From Amaranthus tricolor (Eukaryota; Streptophyta; Magnoliopsida; Caryophyllales; Amaranthaceae), in contig NC_080050.1 in the NCBI RefSeq assembly GCF_026212465.1, positions 30,985,070 through 31,049,069 on the forward strand: 64,000 bases of DNA, given 5' to 3'. The first letter of the stretch is position 1, and every line of letters starts with the position of its first letter. The position numbers and the translations under genes were made by a program. Positions 61,458 to 64,000 of the stretch are shown here, piece by piece. The notes beneath the pieces are model-generated. The model saw only the letters and a list, made by a program, of their open reading frames with translations, had not been told where the DNA came from and did no database searches.

Positions 61458-64000
61458 TATCTGTCTTCCCGTACTGCAACAATGGCGGATTTTGTTAGAA
61501 TTGTAGAATGAGTCGTGTACGAGAAACTGCTTTAGAACACGTCCTTTACGCGCTTATACTTGCCCATTCTCCTTCCGCGGTTTCGCTTTACGTCAAAGCC
61601 CAAAACTATTGATTGTACAAGGCCGGGTCGGGTGAGGTCAATGATATGCACGGCATGTCACAAAAAGTACGGCCCAAATAACTCTCATTCCGTTTTGAAA
61701 GTCATCATCACACACACCGGGAGTCGGATGAATAAAAGACGGTAAATCATATCCATAAAAGATAATACAGTCAAATTATTTTGATCGGTGTGAATCATAC
61801 CCATAAGAGTTTAAATTGGTTACAAAATCAGGAACAAACACGAAATCGCTTATAGTAGGTAACCATCTGTCAGATTGCTCATGATCGATTGATTCTACAA
61901 CAACTTGTCTATTGCTCTTTTTATTTGTTTTGTTCTTTTGCACTTGTATTATGTAAGCAAACTATAATCAAATGTATTTAAATTATAGATGTCGCTGGCG
62001 ATGCGGAAGAAGTAGGGGTGGAAGTGATGGATATTAAAATCAATAATGATGAAAATATTTTTTTAATTCTATAGTCTATTGGTCAGAAGCATTGAGAAAG
62101 TTTTTCGGTGAGACTAAGAAGAGCATTAAATTACAAAGAAACAATGGTAAGAGAAGGAAGAAGAGGAGAATAGATAACTAAGGATGAATTGAGGACCCAT
62201 AAATCATTAAGTTAAATTCTTTTAAAATACTACTCCAATGATTCAATTATAAACTAATATTAACATAAATACTTCTTTCGTTCCAAATCGATTATACATT
62301 AGGCTAAATTCAACCAACCCAAAACCCATCTAACTGATTATTTTATTTTTATAAATTCTTGTGCGAAACGGTTTCACCATAAGACTATCTCCTATATATA
62401 ACTTAAATAGTCCAATTAATACAATCAATAATATATGTTCTCCTTGTTTCGAGGTCGTCTTAACGAAAAACGATCTATCAAAAAATAGGTGTTTGTGGGC
62501 ATCTAGAAATGTACTCTAGAAAGGATGGGGCCTGCTGACATAGTCATAAGTAAGGCATCTAGAAAGGAGGTGAAGTAGTAATGTTTATCTGTATATCCAA
62601 AAATCTCCATAGAAAAACTTGGCATGCAATCAAGAATGAACAATAAAAAATATGCAGATTAAAAACCCAATTGAAATAATTAATATGTTGACCAAATTGT
62701 AAGAAATGGGATATGTTGACTTTTGAAAGCTATTTATTGAAATTTAAAACAGCGTATTCTCACAGTCATTCCTTCTTTTCTCCTAAAGCACATGAACCAA
62801 CCTCCTCATTATTGAACAATGCAAGCTCTACTACTAAGAAAATAACCAACTCCAAATTTCTTTTATGTATTTATTTATAGTTTTGTCAATGTGATATTCA
62901 GTCGAAGTTCAAAGTACTATTTTCTCATGTTTTTTTCATATAAAATATTTTATTTTAATGGGAAAAATTTGATTAAGATTTTAAGTTATATATAATAAAC
63001 ATAATAGAATATATCAATGTGAAATCTCTTTAGATTCTTTTTAATGTGTATTTTTTTATTACATATTTTAAATAATTTTTTAAGATGTGTATTTAAAGAT
63101 ATTAGAACTCAAAATTTATTTTAAAAATTATATAAAAAGTAAACAAGAAGAACAAAAATAAGAAAAAGTAATTGTTTAAAGTGGGTTTAAAAAGTTAGAT
63201 TCAAAATTACTAACATTATTAATGTCCTATAATTGAAATTTTACTATTAGTAATGTGCAACTTTTAATTTGTAAATTAATGTCCAATTGTATAAATAGTT
63301 AGTCCGAAAATATTAAGTTTTAGTAAGTCATATAGTTATTATTAGTAGATATGATGTAAAAATTAACAAACTTTTTTTAAAGTCCTATGTAATTTCAAAA
63401 AGTATCATATTTTTTTTAACAATTTTATTTCCTTAAATACTTCACATATACTATGTAATTTAACATTGAGACCTCTAATTTTTAAAATATGTACTTGAAC
63501 AAATATACTTATAACCTTTCCTAATTGTTAGACTGATAAGCTTCAAAGTTCAAACTATGCCAAAAGTTAACATTATATTTATACTGTTTAAATTTATTTA
63601 TTATAAATGTCTATATAACAATATACTACTATATTTTTTATAGATGATCTTAATTTCTATTTATTTATATATCAAGTGGATTTAATGCAAGTCTTATTTA
63701 TTTTTTTCTTATTTACTAATGTTTTTACGAGCCGGAACCCGGAAGAGTTAGTAGGGTTAAATGATCTTATAAAGGTCTATGCGCCTATTCTTTGCTTTTT
63801 TACATAATTTAATGTATTAATTTAATTTTTAATATCTCTAATTAAAAAATTATAAAAATTTGATATTAATAATCTTTAAAACAAGATTTCAATTGATTAT
63901 ATTTTAACTTATAAATTAAAAAGTAATTACAAATTAAGAATGATGAATGAATAGTGTCATTTTTGCCAATATTACAATTAATTCGAAACAGAGAAAATAT
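61458..64000. other. Intergenic to window end
   Basis: 61458 to about 61700 is the leader/promoter side of the SVIP-like gene and is relatively GC-rich. A decayed repeat of the 'aaattcttgtg(c)gaaacggtttcacc' type lies near 62350-62400. The remainder is AT-rich with no supportable gene and ends in a Stowaway-like copy. Confidence 0.5.
63770..64000. mobile_element. Stowaway-like MITE, copy H, running to the window edge
   Basis: Blocks taatttttaatatctctaat, aaatttgatattaataatct, ttgattatattttaacttat and 'agaatgatgaatgaatagtg' follow the family. The right end acagagaaaatat reaches or passes the window end. Confidence 0.6.

Noticed and set aside
12348..64000. CRISPR-like array from recurring short blocks
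   Set aside because: The recurrences are dispersed MITE copies in a plant nuclear genome, not evenly spaced repeats.

Overview
This is nuclear DNA of a flowering plant, almost certainly a eudicot. The genes are split by AT-rich introns with GT/AG borders, intergenic DNA is AT-rich and packed with small transposon-derived repeats, and the proteins are plant-specific types (cyclin D5, autoinhibited Ca2+-ATPase, DWARF14, F-box/kelch). Decayed repeats around 19.6, 48.5 and 62.4 kb, built on a 'gagacggtctc'-like core, give a weak impression of Caryophyllales. I cannot name a species. Layout, left to right: (1) 170-4400 (+), the 3' part of a gene for an RRM/SPOC nuclear RNA-binding protein. (2) 6324-14883 (+), a complete nine-exon gene for an ASCC2-like CUE-domain protein. 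(3) 15309-18131, a decayed Mutator-like element with long terminal inverted repeats, carrying a broken GRF zinc-finger gene and a broken plant-mobile-domain gene. (4) 19741-22930 (+), a six-exon cyclin D5-type gene. (5) 22.9-26.9 kb, intergenic, with several non-autonomous elements. (6) 26969-35201 (-), a seven-exon calmodulin-regulated type IIB Ca2+-ATPase of the ACA1/ACA2 group. (7) 37.4-41.05 kb, a hAT-type MITE with an exact 8-bp target duplication, just upstream of a broken copy of the strigolactone receptor gene D14. (8) 45101-51215 (-), an ARM-repeat gene whose last 22 codons lie beyond a 5-kb intron filled with repeats. (9) 53623-54756 (+), an intronless F-box/kelch-type gene followed by a tandem duplication. 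(10) 57.9-59.05 kb, a retroelement-like remnant. (11) 59366-61457 (-), a three-exon gene for a 76-residue protein that looks like a plant counterpart of the small VCP/p97-interacting protein SVIP. The last 2.5 kb is AT-rich intergenic DNA. The genes form no operon or cluster; they are independent housekeeping and regulatory loci (RNA processing, ubiquitin/repair, cell cycle, calcium export, hormone perception, protein quality control). Exon borders were worked out by hand from splice signals, reading phase and family similarity, and no transcript data were used. The most notable items are the SVIP-like protein with two p97-binding-like motifs, the decayed D14 copy with a nearby MITE insertion, the distant last exon of the ARM gene, and a MULE whose terminal repeats are built from repeated palindromes like those in a second, smaller element at 25.5 kb.
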